DNA from: an uncultured Bacteroidota bacterium
GTDB lineage: Bacteria; Bacteroidota; Bacteroidia; 2-12-FULL-35-15
Direction: 5' to 3'
DNA length: 64,000 nt
Assembly (NCBI GenBank): GCA_903926385.1
Contig: CAIYIS010000008.1
Span: 1-64,000, forward strand
The notes below the pieces were generated by a model. That model saw only the letters and a list, made by a program, of their open reading frames with translations, did not search any database and was not told where the DNA came from. Positions within the stretch are counted from its first letter, which is position 1. Every line of letters starts with the position of its first letter. This document shows positions 26,113 through 35,727 of this stretch, piece after piece. Made by a program: the position numbers and the translations under genes.

Positions 26113-27903
26113 CTACTTTTTAGGAACAATAGGTTTAAAAATGGCTTTTTCTTTACTTTCACCATAATACTCCGGTTTTAAATATTTACCTTTATCTCTT
26201 CCCGTTTTCAGTGGTTCCACAGCTTTTGCATCAGGGTTATGTTGTAGGTAAGCATCATTTCGTTCGGCATACAGTTGCCACGAAAACTCCATTCCCGGTG
26301 TTCCTCCTCCCACTTTAAATTTTCCATTATTCACTTTTTCTTTTACAAACAATATAGCCGGAGCTCCAATAGGAGTGAGGTTATACGAAAAGTTAACATT
26401 AATAGCTGTAAAATAATCTGGCAAAGTAATCACCGCTTCTCCCTGTGCATCGCAGGTAGCATTTCCTCTGTACATATTCAGTACTTCAGGCGATTCTACT
26501 GTATAATGTTTCAAGTATTTGTTCGAAGGGTCTAATGGATGATCAATAGTAAATGCCTTAGTTCCATTGGCCGTAAAGTTACCAATAGCAATCATATTAT
26601 CTAGCGATGCCACACCATAACCTGTTCCTCCTGCCGATTCTCCTTCCACACCTACAAATCCACCACTTCCTGCCACACCTGCTTCATCTCCCGAAACCCC
26701 GCCTGTGTGAGAATTACTACCGAACACACCAAATCCTAATTCATAAGCCGACTGACCGGACACACCGTTAAATCCAACTCCTTCAACTCCCATTCCTCCT
26801 GTCGTTCTCAAATTATTTCCAAAAACACCGGCATCCGCAGTAGCTGTCGAAGCTATTTCGCCCGTAACCCCTCTTGCTGCACCGGTCGATTGTCCGTAAA
26901 CAGCAGAGTTATTAGCAGTACTACTATTGGTAGTTGCTTGTATGGTAGAAGTAGTGTTAGCAGCATTAGAAGAAACCGCATTAATAGCATTTCCTGTTCC
27001 ACTCAACGAGGCTCCTATGGCAGATGTTCCTGTTCCGGTTTGCTGAGCAAGTAAAGCAATACCAAATGCTCCGGTTCCCGAACTGTTAATGGTAACAGGC
27101 CCTGCATTGGCAGTTATGGTTCTTCCTGCACCTGCACCTCCAAAATTATAATCCGAATTTAATGTAGCTCCAGATGAACCTGTAGGACCTGTAGCTCCCG
27201 CAACTCCATTTGTTCCGGTTGCTCCCGTAACTCCGGTTGCTCCCGTAACTCCGGTAAGCCCTATAATTCCTGTTGGGCCTGTTGCACCTGTCGTTCCTGC
27301 CACTCCGTTGGTTCCATTATTTCCGGTTGCTCCTGTGGCTCCCGGAGTCCCGTTGGTACCGTTATTTCCTGTGGCTCCGGTTGCTCCCGCAACTCCATTA
27401 TTACCATTCAGCCCGTTAGTTCCGGTAGCGCCTGTAGCTCCCGGTGTTCCGTTAATACCATTCGTTCCGGTTGCACCTGTGGCTCCTGTTGCCCCTGCCG
27501 GTGAATTTTGAGCAAACAAAGCGTAAGGCACACTCATCAATTGCTGAGTTCCCATCACCACATATGCTGTTCCTCCGGTTATGTCCATACTTACTTCAAT
27601 AAAATAAGGTCCGTTAGCCCAGTTAATAGAATTAAAGGTTCCGAAACTAGCCGTTCCGTTCCCTACCACTAAATTCAGCAAACCGATATTGTTAGAAGTA
27701 GCCACATGTGTTTCGGTATAAACAATCGCCCCTCCCGAACTTCCCTGTCTTATACTTATTTCCAAACCAATTGGCTGACTGATTATAGCCACTCCTGCTG
27801 ATGTTCTGGCCACAGCCTGATAATTGAAACCCTGCGGGGCTTGTGCTTTCATTGCAAAGCTGAGTGCTAAACAAAATGTAATAAAAGTTGTAATTTTTTT
27901 CAT
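26113..27903 (-). CDS. Collagen-like exported surface protein (596 aa)
   Basis: A signal peptide (ending MKAQA, about residue 22) is followed by a beta-rich domain common to Bacteroidota surface proteins ([15 protein letters not shown] to [14 protein letters not shown], residues 23-136). Next come about 36 uninterrupted Gly-X-Y triplets (residues 137-246), mainly GAT, GTN, GVA and GNN. A long Asn/Thr/Ser/Gly-rich region of tail-fibre style follows, and then a C-terminal domain starting [19 protein letters not shown] that includes [20 protein letters not shown], a module I recognise from many bacterial surface proteins. The triplets should form a triple helix stalk. No T9SS sorting domain is visible. 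GAT triplets imply Thr-based (possibly glycosylated) stabilisation, not hydroxyproline. Confidence 0.9.
   Translation of the reverse strand: MKKITTFITFCLALSFAMKAQAPQGFNYQAVARTSAGVAIISQPIGLEISIRQGSSGGAIVYTETHVATSNNIGLLNLVVGNGTASFGTFNSINWANGPYFIEVSMDITGGTAYVVMGTQQLMSVPYALFAQNSPAGATGATGATGTNGINGTPGATGATGTNGLNGNNGVAGATGATGNNGTNGTPGATGATGNNGTNGVAGTTGATGPTGIIGLTGVTGATGVTGATGTNGVAGATGPTGSSGATLNSDYNFGGAGAGRTITANAGPVTINSSGTGAFGIALLAQQTGTGTSAIGASLSGTGNAINAVSSNAANTTSTIQATTNSSTANNSAVYGQSTGAARGVTGEIASTATADAGVFGNNLRTTGGMGVEGVGFNGVSGQSAYELGFGVFGSNSHTGGVSGDEAGVAGSGGFVGVEGESAGGTGYGVASLDNMIAIGNFTANGTKAFTIDHPLDPSNKYLKHYTVESPEVLNMYRGNATCDAQGEAVITLPDYFTAINVNFSYNLTPIGAPAILFVKEKVNNGKFKVGGGTPGMEFSWQLYAERNDAYLQHNPDAKAVEPLKTGRDKGKYLKPEYYGESKEKAIFKPIVPKK
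27166..27495 (-). repeat. Collagen-like Gly-X-Y coding repeat
   Basis: This is an internally repetitive segment encoding about 36 Gly-X-Y triplets within the collagen-like gene. Near-identical blocks such as [16 protein letters not shown] and [16 protein letters not shown] recur, so length change by slippage or unequal recombination is likely. Confidence 0.85.
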
Positions 27904-27972
27904 AGTGATATAAATTTAGAAATTAGAAACTCAAATGAAAACAACCTGCAATAAACAGCTGGGAAGCGGTGC

Positions 27973-28449
27973 TTACTTGGTTTTGATAATTCGGAAGGAT
28001 TTTGAAGAAAGCTTGTTTTTTACTTTCAGCAAATAAGTGCCACTGCTGTATTTACCCATATCCAACTTTGAAAGGGCTGATGAACTTACCGTTTGAGAGG
28101 AAAGCAATTTGCCTTCCACAGTAAATAATTCTATACTATTCGTTTCTTCCGGATTGGTAAATGAAATATTCAAAACATCCACCACTGGATTTGGAAACAA
28201 ACTAATAGTACTCACCCCTTGTTCTTCCACAGTAGTTATCAGTAAATCGTTTTGATGAAACCCTTGTGATGTACTATTGGTTCCGTTGTTAAGAGTAGCC
28301 GTTACGGGTTCTCCTAATGTCCAGTCAATAACATTGGAGCCGTTACTAAAACTTGTACCTGCTGAAGATAATACCTGAGGAGTTAATTCTTGCGAAAAGC
28401 CGAAAGAAGTAATAGAACAAACAACGGCCGAAAGGAGTAATTTTTTCAT
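27973..28449 (-). CDS. T9SS type A sorting domain protein, short
   Basis: 158 residues with a signal peptide (MKKLLLSAVVCSITSFGFSQ). A short body, SSAGTSFSNGSNVIDWTLGE and PVTATLNNGTNSTSQGFHQND, is a motif often found at the start of small Bacteroidota outer-surface proteins. A C-terminal sorting domain of about 75 residues follows, SLFPNPVVDVLNISFTNPEE to SSGTYLLKVKNKLSSKSFRI. It is probably exported across the outer membrane by T9SS and anchored to the surface. It has its own start, 69 bp upstream of the collagen-like gene, which may share its transcript. Confidence 0.88.
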   Translation of the reverse strand: MKKLLLSAVVCSITSFGFSQELTPQVLSSAGTSFSNGSNVIDWTLGEPVTATLNNGTNSTSQGFHQNDLLITTVEEQGVSTISLFPNPVVDVLNISFTNPEETNSIELFTVEGKLLSSQTVSSSALSKLDMGKYSSGTYLLKVKNKLSSKSFRIIKTK

Positions 28450-28542
28450 AAGTAGTTAATTTTAAAATTGAATAATTTTTGAATTACGGCACTAAAGTAT
28501 ACTATCAAAATGGAATGTCAAAATAAAAACGGTATTAAATTA

Positions 28543-28570
28543 TAAACTCCGGGTATAGAGCCGGAGTTTA
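28543..28570. terminator. Perfect 10-bp stem terminator
   Basis: TAAACTCCGG (28543-28552) pairs perfectly with CCGGAGTTTA (28561-28570) around GTATAGAG. It lies 48 bp past the stop of the 697-residue T9SS gene and most likely ends its transcript; AT-rich on both sides. Confidence 0.7.
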
Positions 28571-28617
28571 TTTTATATGTTATGTAAAAGGTAATCCTTT
28601 TGAAAGATTTATAAATG

Positions 28618-30711
28618 TTACTGTACAGCTATTTTCTTTCTCACAATTTTAGAGTCTCCTACAGCTTCTATATAATAGATGCCCGATTTCATTTCACCCT
28701 TTTCAATCACCACCTGATTGCTACCAGTAACCATCACCGACCTGATTTCTTTTCCGAGGATATCAATAATTCTCACTGTAGTGTTAGTTTGTACTTCATC
28801 AAATCGAAGCGTAGTTTCGTAGGTAAAAGGATTAGGAGCTACATTGAAACCATTATTTGCTATCGATTCTGTTATTCCAACTGAGAACACCGACATACAA
28901 ACGGAAGTATCAGTGCAGTTACCATTTGAAATAATTACAGCATAATTTCCGTTAGATGAAGCCACAAATGTTTGGTTGGTTTCTCCACCAATAGGGGCAT
29001 AATTGTTTGCACAATCTACCCATTGATAACTTGCCCCGTTTTGGATTGCATTTAAGTTTACTCCATTTTGAGTTACACTTGGGTCAATCAAGTTAATTGT
29101 TAATTGCAAAGTGATAATACTATCGCAAGTGTGTCCATTTACGAATTGTTGGTAATAAGTTCCTGATGAAGTATACGTTTGTGAATTCAAAGTATAACTG
29201 CAGTATCCCGAAGCTGTGATAGTAGTAGAATCAGGTGTGTTGATGGTTAAGTTCAGAGTTAATATACTATCACAACCATGAAAATTAGTGAAGTTTTGTG
29301 TGTATGTTCCACTGCTGGTATAGGTTTGTGCATTAAATGTAAATGAACTACAGGAAGTATTGTTCACTACATAGGTACTGGTAGAGCAAGGATGCAGTTT
29401 CACAATCCAGTAATCGAGCATTCCTTGATTAAGGGTAACATCGCCATTAGCCGAAGCGGCATCACCTGCTATCAAGTAACCTCCATCCGATGATTGTATA
29501 AGTGAATATCCTTGTTCATTACCTGTTCCTCCCATTGCTTTTTGCCATTCCAACACACCTGCCGAATCCATTTTCACCACCCAAAAATCGCTGGCACCAT
29601 GCACACCACTCACATCTCCATCAGCAGAACTAGAATAGCCGCCAAAGGCATAACCACCATCAGCTGTTTTTATGAGTGATGAAGTAAGTTCAATTCCCGA
29701 ACCTCCGTAAGAATGTTCCCATTCTTTTATTCCAAGCGAATCTATTTTAATCATCCAATAATCCGAACTGCCATGATTTAAAGTGATATCATGGTCTCCA
29801 CTTACCGATGCGGTATGACCTCCTATTACATATCCTTTATCACTCGAAGGAAGCAATGTCCATGCATCATCGTAACCAAGCCCTCCGAATAATTTACTCC
29901 ATAGTATAGAACCTAATGCATCAATTTTTACAACCCAATAATCAGAACTTCCAATCAATGCTCCAACATCTCCGCTATAATTCGAATTGGTAATTCCTGC
30001 TATTGTATAACCTCCATCAGCATTTTGAATAATCGAATGAGCTTCTTCGTTAAGCACACCTCCCAAACATTTCTGCCATTGCATAGTTCCTGTTGAATCT
30101 AATTTCAGTATCCAGTAATCATCAAATGTGGTGCTGCCGTTTAAGTGCAATCCGGTTACATCTCCATCATTCGAAAATGTATAACCCGCCACAGCATACC
30201 CATGGTCTGTTGTTTGTATAATAGAAAAGGCCTGGTCGTTTTTAGTCCCTCCAAAAGAATGTTGCCATTCAATAGTACCTGCTGTATCTAGTTTAACTAT
30301 CCAATAATCTTGTGTAGTAAGCAAACCATGATGCGCTGTTACATCTCCATCATTCGACTGAGAATAACCTGCAACTGCAAACCCTCCATCAGCCGTTTGA
30401 ATGATAGACCTTGCTTCATCGTTGCCCGTTCCTCCTAACGATTTTTGCCACTGCATTGTTCCTGCAGCATTAATTTTCATTACCCAAAAATCGGAATACA
30501 CATTGGTTCCGTGATGTCCGGTTACATCTCCACTCACCGATTTGGAAGTACCTGCCACAGCATAACCTCCGTCAGTAGTTTGAATAATAGAATAAGCTGT
30601 TTCGTTATCGGCACCGCCAAACGATTTTTGCCATTGAATATAAGGTTGCGCTGTTAATGATACGCAAAGCAACAACGAAAAAATAAATGAGGATAGTAGA
30701 ATTTTTTTCAT
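28618..30711 (-). CDS. T9SS type A sorting domain protein with seven propeller-like repeats (697 aa)
   Basis: After a signal peptide (SFIFSLLLCVSLTAQ) there are seven repeats of about 57 residues (about 22-430). Each contains a W(Q/E)xx(L/F)GG pattern, a SIIQTxDGGYAVAG-type strand, GDVTxxHG and DYWIVKLD. The arrangement would suit a seven-bladed beta-propeller. Two copies of a CDS..TLNLTIN module (TYTSSGTYTQNFTNFHGCDS and TYTSSGTYYQQFVNGHTCDS) follow, then a T9SS type A sorting domain, NGFNVAPNPFTYETTLRFDE to SKIVRKKIAVQ. Predicted as a secreted, surface-attached protein; ligand unknown. A -7-like TAGATTTG lies on the minus strand at 30732-30739. Confidence 0.88.
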   Translation of the reverse strand: MKKILLSSFIFSLLLCVSLTAQPYIQWQKSFGGADNETAYSIIQTTDGGYAVAGTSKSVSGDVTGHHGTNVYSDFWVMKINAAGTMQWQKSLGGTGNDEARSIIQTADGGFAVAGYSQSNDGDVTAHHGLLTTQDYWIVKLDTAGTIEWQHSFGGTKNDQAFSIIQTTDHGYAVAGYTFSNDGDVTGLHLNGSTTFDDYWILKLDSTGTMQWQKCLGGVLNEEAHSIIQNADGGYTIAGITNSNYSGDVGALIGSSDYWVVKIDALGSILWSKLFGGLGYDDAWTLLPSSDKGYVIGGHTASVSGDHDITLNHGSSDYWMIKIDSLGIKEWEHSYGGSGIELTSSLIKTADGGYAFGGYSSSADGDVSGVHGASDFWVVKMDSAGVLEWQKAMGGTGNEQGYSLIQSSDGGYLIAGDAASANGDVTLNQGMLDYWIVKLHPCSTSTYVVNNTSCSSFTFNAQTYTSSGTYTQNFTNFHGCDSILTLNLTINTPDSTTITASGYCSYTLNSQTYTSSGTYYQQFVNGHTCDSIITLQLTINLIDPSVTQNGVNLNAIQNGASYQWVDCANNYAPIGGETNQTFVASSNGNYAVIISNGNCTDTSVCMSVFSVGITESIANNGFNVAPNPFTYETTLRFDEVQTNTTVRIIDILGKEIRSVMVTGSNQVVIEKGEMKSGIYYIEAVGDSKIVRKKIAVQ

Positions 30712-31051
30712 AGCTATTTAGTTTTAGAAAGCAAATCTACAACTAAAAAGAATAACTTGTTGAAAACAAAAAGTCACATTCCTTTAAATCATCAAAAAGA
30801 GGCGTGAAACAATAATAATATAAGCGTTTTTGGTAATTTTATTTTTTTACAAAAAAAGAAGGATTTTGAGTCAAAATAGTATGATTTTAGTTTTAGCCAG
30901 GCAACCTTTTACGAGATTTACGTCTGCTTATTAAAATAGCAATTAATTGAAAACAAGGAGAACCGATCCAACTATTTTACTATATTTGTATCGTATTAAC
31001 TGATTCATTTGCAGTTTTCAATTCAGCGGATGATGGATAAAACAAAAGTCA
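30712..31051. other. Divergent intergenic region between two surface-protein genes
   Basis: 340 bp, AT-rich, no gene. On the minus strand TAGATTTG (30732-30739) is a -7-type element for the 697-residue gene; on the plus strand TATATTTG (30981-30988) serves the PKD gene. No TTTG partner stands at the normal distance in either case. CGTGAAACA at 30803-30811 is only a parS half-site. Confidence 0.5.
30981..30988 (+). promoter_or_regulatory. -7 promoter element candidate for the PKD-repeat gene
   Basis: TATATTTG matches TAnnTTTG and lies 63 bp before the start codon at 31052. No clear -33 TTTG accompanies it. Confidence 0.35.
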
Positions 31052-34000
31052 ATGAAGAAAAAACTTACTCGGTTATCTTTACTTATTGTACTGTTTCATT
31101 TTATCTCTCCTTTGCAACTTATTGCGCAAACCGCTGGTTTTACAGCCTCTCCGCTTTCCGGTTGTGCGCCTCTTAATGTTACTTTTACTAACACATCATC
31201 TGGTGCTACTAGTTACTCTTGGAATTTTGGAAACGGTAATACTTCTACACAAACTAATCCCAGTGCCATTTATTCTTTAGCCGGAACATATACCGTTACA
31301 TTGGTGGCATCTAACGGCAGCAACACAAATACTCATACCGCCACTATCACTGTTTATGCAAATCCTATCGCCAGTTTCACAACAAGCAGTATGCCTGCAT
31401 GTGCCGGCACACTCGTAACATTTACCAGTACTTCCACAATCGGAAGTGGCCCTATCAATAGCTTTGCATGGGATTTTGGTGATGGGAACGGGATTACTAC
31501 TATTACAGGAACCACCACACACAGCTATGCAAACGGAGGTACATTTCCGGTTAACCTAATTGTTACCGACATTCATGGTTGCACCAGCAGTGTAATTATT
31601 CAGGTTAGTGTATTATCTGCCCCGGTAGCCTCTTTTACAGCGTCTCCGCTTTCTAGTTGCACTCCACCGCTTACCGTTAACTTTACCAACACATCTACTT
31701 CAACTGGTACCACTACCTATTCCTGGAATTTTGGTGACGGAGGAAGTGCTACAACTCAAAGCCCTTCGCATACATACACTGCAAACGGTAATTATACAAT
31801 TACATTAGTGGTAACTCAGGGAGGTTGCAGCGATACCATCACGATGAACAACTACATTCATATTCATCCTATGGTAGCTAATTTTACTTCAAATGTAATT
31901 ACAGCTTGTGTGGGTGCTTACATTAATTTTACTGACCTTTCATCGCCTCTCTCTGTTTCCCGCACATGGGACTTTGGAGATGGAAACACATCTACTGCAG
32001 CTAATCCTTCGCATGCTTATTTCAATCCAGGCACTTATACTGTTTCTCTCCTCAATGCAACTGACCCGATCGGTTGCACCGACAGTAAAGTGGTGAATAA
32101 TTATATAACCATAAACCCACTGCCAAATGTAAACTTTACAGCAACTCCTACCACAGGCTGCAGTGCACCAATGGTGGTAACTTTTAACAATACATCGGGA
32201 GCAGGAAATTATAGCTGGAGTTTTGGAGACGGTGGCTCTTCTTTGTTGCAGAATCCGGTGTATACTTATAATTATTACGGCACCTATTATGTTACTCTCT
32301 GGATGATGGATGCAAACGGTTGTATGAATAGTTTTACACGTCCTAATTATATAAGAGTGCTTCATCCGGAAACAAACTACAGCGCTCAGCCTCTAGGAGG
32401 TTGTATTCCTCTTCAGGTAACATTTACAGACACTACCCATTCTCCGGGTGACCCAGTAGTAAGTTTTCAGTGGAATTTTGGAGATGGCAGTCCTTTACTG
32501 ACTACCTCTACATCGGTTACTTCGCATACGTATACTACTTATGGTAATTTCACAACCACGCTAATTGTCACCACGGCTGCAGGATGCCGAGACACGGTTA
32601 CATTTGTTAATTATATTCACACTGGCCCTCATCCTACAGCAGGATTTACAATATCTGACTCAGTAATCTGCTACGGAACGTCCACTATATTTAATGATCT
32701 CTCCACAAATTCCGATTCTGTTTTGTTTTTGTTTAATGATGGGGGAGTATTTTTTCATTCATTACCATATAGCCCTATATCGCATACGTTCACTGATACC
32801 GGCTATTTTAATGTAACACAAATTGTTTATAACAATGGATGTTCGGATACACTAACTCATAATAATATTGTGCAGGTGCTTCCTCCCTTACCTCTTTTTT
32901 TGGCACACGGTAACTGTATAACACCTTACAATTTTATGTTCACAAATGCTTCCGGTGGTGCAGATTCAGTTTATATTGACTTTGGAGATGGAACTCCTTT
33001 GGTCAGTAACTTTGATAGTATTCTTCATGTATTTACTACCCCTGGAAGTCATTTAGTCACAATAACAGCCTTTAACTTTACAACAGGATGCTCTGATTCG
33101 TATAGTTCAGGCGTCAATGTCGTTATTCCTGTTGCTAGTTTCACAGTAACACCTCCTTCAGGATGTTCGGCTTTGCATGTGTTTTTGCAAAACACTTCTC
33201 CTAATGCAAGTTCATTTGTATGGGATTTTGGCGATGGAACCGTTATTGGCTGGACCGATACCATATCGCATACCTATGCATTACCCGGTATTTACAATGC
33301 ACAACTCACCATTACTAATTTTCAGGGCTGTTCAGGAACAGTAACTATTCCCATACATGTTGAAGGACCAACCGCTAATTTTACAGCAAATGCCACAGCT
33401 GCTTGCACTCCCTCAACTATTACTTTTTCTGACTTTACAACAGACGATACTACTCTGGTTTCGTGGCATTGGATATTTGGAGATGGAAATCAAACTACTG
33501 TGAGTACCCCTACGGTTTCGCATACCTATATGAACTCCGGCAATTACTCGGTAACCATGATAGTTACTGATATTCATGGTTGCAAGGATACATTGTACAA
33601 ACCTAACTATATACAATCTACATTTCCTTTGCCAGTAATGGTGGCCGATAGTTTCGCCTGCAGAGGAGATACGATAATATTTAATGCTTCAGGCACAAGT
33701 GTGGCAGGTCCGGCCACGTATTATTGGAATTATGGAGATTTGTCGCCTACCGACACCACCACGAGCAACATCATGAATCATATTTACCCTAATGATGGAA
33801 TATATACGGTGTCTTTTACAGTGGTCGATGTAAACGGATGTTCGCAAACCATCACTCATTTGCTCTATGTGCAGACACCTGTGGCCATGTATACGGATAG
33901 TGTAATTGCCGAAGGATGCGGATTTACTACTGTTCAGTTTATCAATCATTCCACTGGATTAGGAATAACGCAGTGGCATTGGCTGTTTGGTGATGGGGCT

Positions 34001-34918
34001 TCGTCCACTCAGCCGAACCCAACACATACCTATAGTGTACCAGGTTATTATACCGTTTCGCTTACCGTAACCAATGCAGGAATGTGCAGCACAACCGCCA
34101 TCAGCGATAGTTTGGTGTTGGTACAAGGTCCTCTTGGTACATTTACATTTTCGCCTGCAACAGGCTGCAATCCGCTTACCGTATATTTTACGGCTTCGAG
34201 CAATAATACATCCACTTATACATGGGACTTTGGCGATGGAACAGTAATCACCACCACTTCGCCAACCATTCAGCATACCTACACGCAAGACATTGTAGCC
34301 ACTCCTATTTTGCTGCTTACCGATACTCTTGCTAATGGCACAATTTGCCAGTTGCCAGCGCCAACTGCAGGACAGGTTACGGTAATAACCACTGTTCATG
34401 TAGATATAGATTCTACAGTTATTGTTTTGGAGGAAGGCGAAACCGAACCTCTTAATGCAACAGTCACCGGTGTTTCAGGCGACCCTGTTTTTATGTGGAG
34501 TCCTGCCGCACAGCTTGGCTGTTCCAACTGTCAGAATACAACGGTTACAGGAGATGACAGTGGACAAACCATAGTATATGTATTGACAGTTACCGACTCG
34601 AGTGGTTGCATCGGTCGAGATACGGTGCGAATCGTTTATTTGAAATGTGATGATTCTCGCTTATTAATTCCGAATGTGTTTTCACCAAATAACGACCGTA
34701 CCAACGACTTCTTTGAGATAAAAGGTCTGTGTTTAAAATCCACTTTTCTCATCCAAATTTTTAATAGATGGGGAATAAAAGTTTTCGAAACCACCGACAG
34801 AAATAATTCATGGGATGGAAAAGAAAACGGTGGACCCGATGCTGCCGAAGGTGTTTATTATTATATTATAACTCTCGATAAAGCCACGTATACAGGGTTT
34901 GTACAGGTACTAAGATAA
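31052..34918 (+). CDS. Multi-PKD surface protein with gliding-motility-type C-terminus (1288 aa)
   Basis: The signal peptide is MKKKLTRLSLLIVLFHFISP, cleaved near IAQ. Thirteen PKD-type beta-sandwich repeats follow; their WxFGDG signatures include YSWNFGNGN, FAWDFGDGN, RTWDFGDGN, FQWNFGDGS, WHWIFGDGN and YTWDFGDGT, plus divergent copies such as VLFLFNDGG and YYWNYGDLS. Most carry one Cys at the repeat start (GCAPLNVTFT, ACVGAYINFT) and another in the second half, suggesting disulfides. The last 90 residues are a CHU_C / T9SS type B sorting domain: PNVFSPNNDRTNDFFEIKGL, then FNRWGIKVFET, SWDGKENGG and EGVYYYII. The length and stalk of PKD domains suggest an adhesin-like fibre. The ligand is unknown. 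Confidence 0.92.
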   Translation: MKKKLTRLSLLIVLFHFISPLQLIAQTAGFTASPLSGCAPLNVTFTNTSSGATSYSWNFGNGNTSTQTNPSAIYSLAGTYTVTLVASNGSNTNTHTATITVYANPIASFTTSSMPACAGTLVTFTSTSTIGSGPINSFAWDFGDGNGITTITGTTTHSYANGGTFPVNLIVTDIHGCTSSVIIQVSVLSAPVASFTASPLSSCTPPLTVNFTNTSTSTGTTTYSWNFGDGGSATTQSPSHTYTANGNYTITLVVTQGGCSDTITMNNYIHIHPMVANFTSNVITACVGAYINFTDLSSPLSVSRTWDFGDGNTSTAANPSHAYFNPGTYTVSLLNATDPIGCTDSKVVNNYITINPLPNVNFTATPTTGCSAPMVVTFNNTSGAGNYSWSFGDGGSSLLQNPVYTYNYYGTYYVTLWMMDANGCMNSFTRPNYIRVLHPETNYSAQPLGGCIPLQVTFTDTTHSPGDPVVSFQWNFGDGSPLLTTSTSVTSHTYTTYGNFTTTLIVTTAAGCRDTVTFVNYIHTGPHPTAGFTISDSVICYGTSTIFNDLSTNSDSVLFLFNDGGVFFHSLPYSPISHTFTDTGYFNVTQIVYNNGCSDTLTHNNIVQVLPPLPLFLAHGNCITPYNFMFTNASGGADSVYIDFGDGTPLVSNFDSILHVFTTPGSHLVTITAFNFTTGCSDSYSSGVNVVIPVASFTVTPPSGCSALHVFLQNTSPNASSFVWDFGDGTVIGWTDTISHTYALPGIYNAQLTITNFQGCSGTVTIPIHVEGPTANFTANATAACTPSTITFSDFTTDDTTLVSWHWIFGDGNQTTVSTPTVSHTYMNSGNYSVTMIVTDIHGCKDTLYKPNYIQSTFPLPVMVADSFACRGDTIIFNASGTSVAGPATYYWNYGDLSPTDTTTSNIMNHIYPNDGIYTVSFTVVDVNGCSQTITHLLYVQTPVAMYTDSVIAEGCGFTTVQFINHSTGLGITQWHWLFGDGASSTQPNPTHTYSVPGYYTVSLTVTNAGMCSTTAISDSLVLVQGPLGTFTFSPATGCNPLTVYFTASSNNTSTYTWDFGDGTVITTTSPTIQHTYTQDIVATPILLLTDTLANGTICQLPAPTAGQVTVITTVHVDIDSTVIVLEEGETEPLNATVTGVSGDPVFMWSPAAQLGCSNCQNTTVTGDDSGQTIVYVLTVTDSSGCIGRDTVRIVYLKCDDSRLLIPNVFSPNNDRTNDFFEIKGLCLKSTFLIQIFNRWGIKVFETTDRNNSWDGKENGGPDAAEGVYYYIITLDKATYTGFVQVLR

Positions 34919-35010
34919 AAATAATTTATCGAATAACTAGACTCCTTGGCGAAAGTCGATTTATCAAAAAGTAACAATCCTCTAGTTGCCTTAAGACAAC
35001 TTCTTTCAAA

Positions 35011-35679
35011 TTACACATAATGCCTCTCTCCGAAAACCGAACTGCCCACACGAATCATGTTACTGCCCTGCTCAATGGCCAAAGCATAATCAGAACTCAT
35101 ACCCATGGAAATGGTTTGTAATTGAAAGTTAGCGGTTGAATGTGTTTTAATTTTATCAAAGAAAATGGTCAATGAATGGAATTCGTTTTTGATTTGTTCC
35201 TTATTATCTGTGTTGGTAGCCATTCCCATCACTCCTGTGATGCAAATGTTTTTGAGGTCAGCGAATTCTTTGGAATGCATTAATTGTTCAGCTTCTTCCC
35301 TGCTCAATCCGAATTTAGTTTCTTCGTTAGCAATGTAAATTTGCAGCAAACATTTGATGATTCGGTTATTCTTTAATGCTTGTTTGTTTATTTCCTGCAG
35401 TAGTTTTAGGCTATCAACCGAGTGAATGAGGTGAACAAAGGGAGCAATAAACTTTACTTTGTTTGTTTGTAAATGACCAATCAGATGCCATTGAATATCC
35501 TTTGGCATCTGATAGTATTTTTCTTCCATCTCCTGAACTTTATTTTCTCCGAAAATGCGATGCCCAGTATTGTACACCTCCATTATCTTTTCAACAGTAT
35601 GTGTTTTTGAAACCACCACCAAGGTTACTTCCTTCGGAAGAGACGATTGAATAGCAAGATAATTCTCAGCGATACTCAT
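35011..35679 (-). CDS. YggS-family pyridoxal-phosphate homeostasis protein
   Basis: 222 residues of the YggS/PROSC (PLPBP) family, a TIM-barrel protein that binds pyridoxal 5'-phosphate and buffers vitamin B6 without known catalysis. The PLP lysine lies in LVVVSKTH, and other conserved segments are FGENKVQEMEEKY, WHLIGHLQTNKVKFI, HSVDSLKLLQEIN, and TISMGMSSDYALAIEQGSNM with IRVGSSVFGER. It is the last gene of a minus-strand group with DUF1015 and serA, which is a recurrent Bacteroidota arrangement in my recollection. Confidence 0.95.
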   Translation of the reverse strand: MSIAENYLAIQSSLPKEVTLVVVSKTHTVEKIMEVYNTGHRIFGENKVQEMEEKYYQMPKDIQWHLIGHLQTNKVKFIAPFVHLIHSVDSLKLLQEINKQALKNNRIIKCLLQIYIANEETKFGLSREEAEQLMHSKEFADLKNICITGVMGMATNTDNKEQIKNEFHSLTIFFDKIKTHSTANFQLQTISMGMSSDYALAIEQGSNMIRVGSSVFGERHYV

Positions 35680-35727
35680 TGTTTCAGGATATTAAAATAC
35701 ATTGGAACTCGCGCACCAATGAAGCAT

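Noticed and set aside
30803-30811. parS site
   Set aside because: Only the right half CGTGAAACA is present; the left arm is missing, and it is 20 kb from parB.
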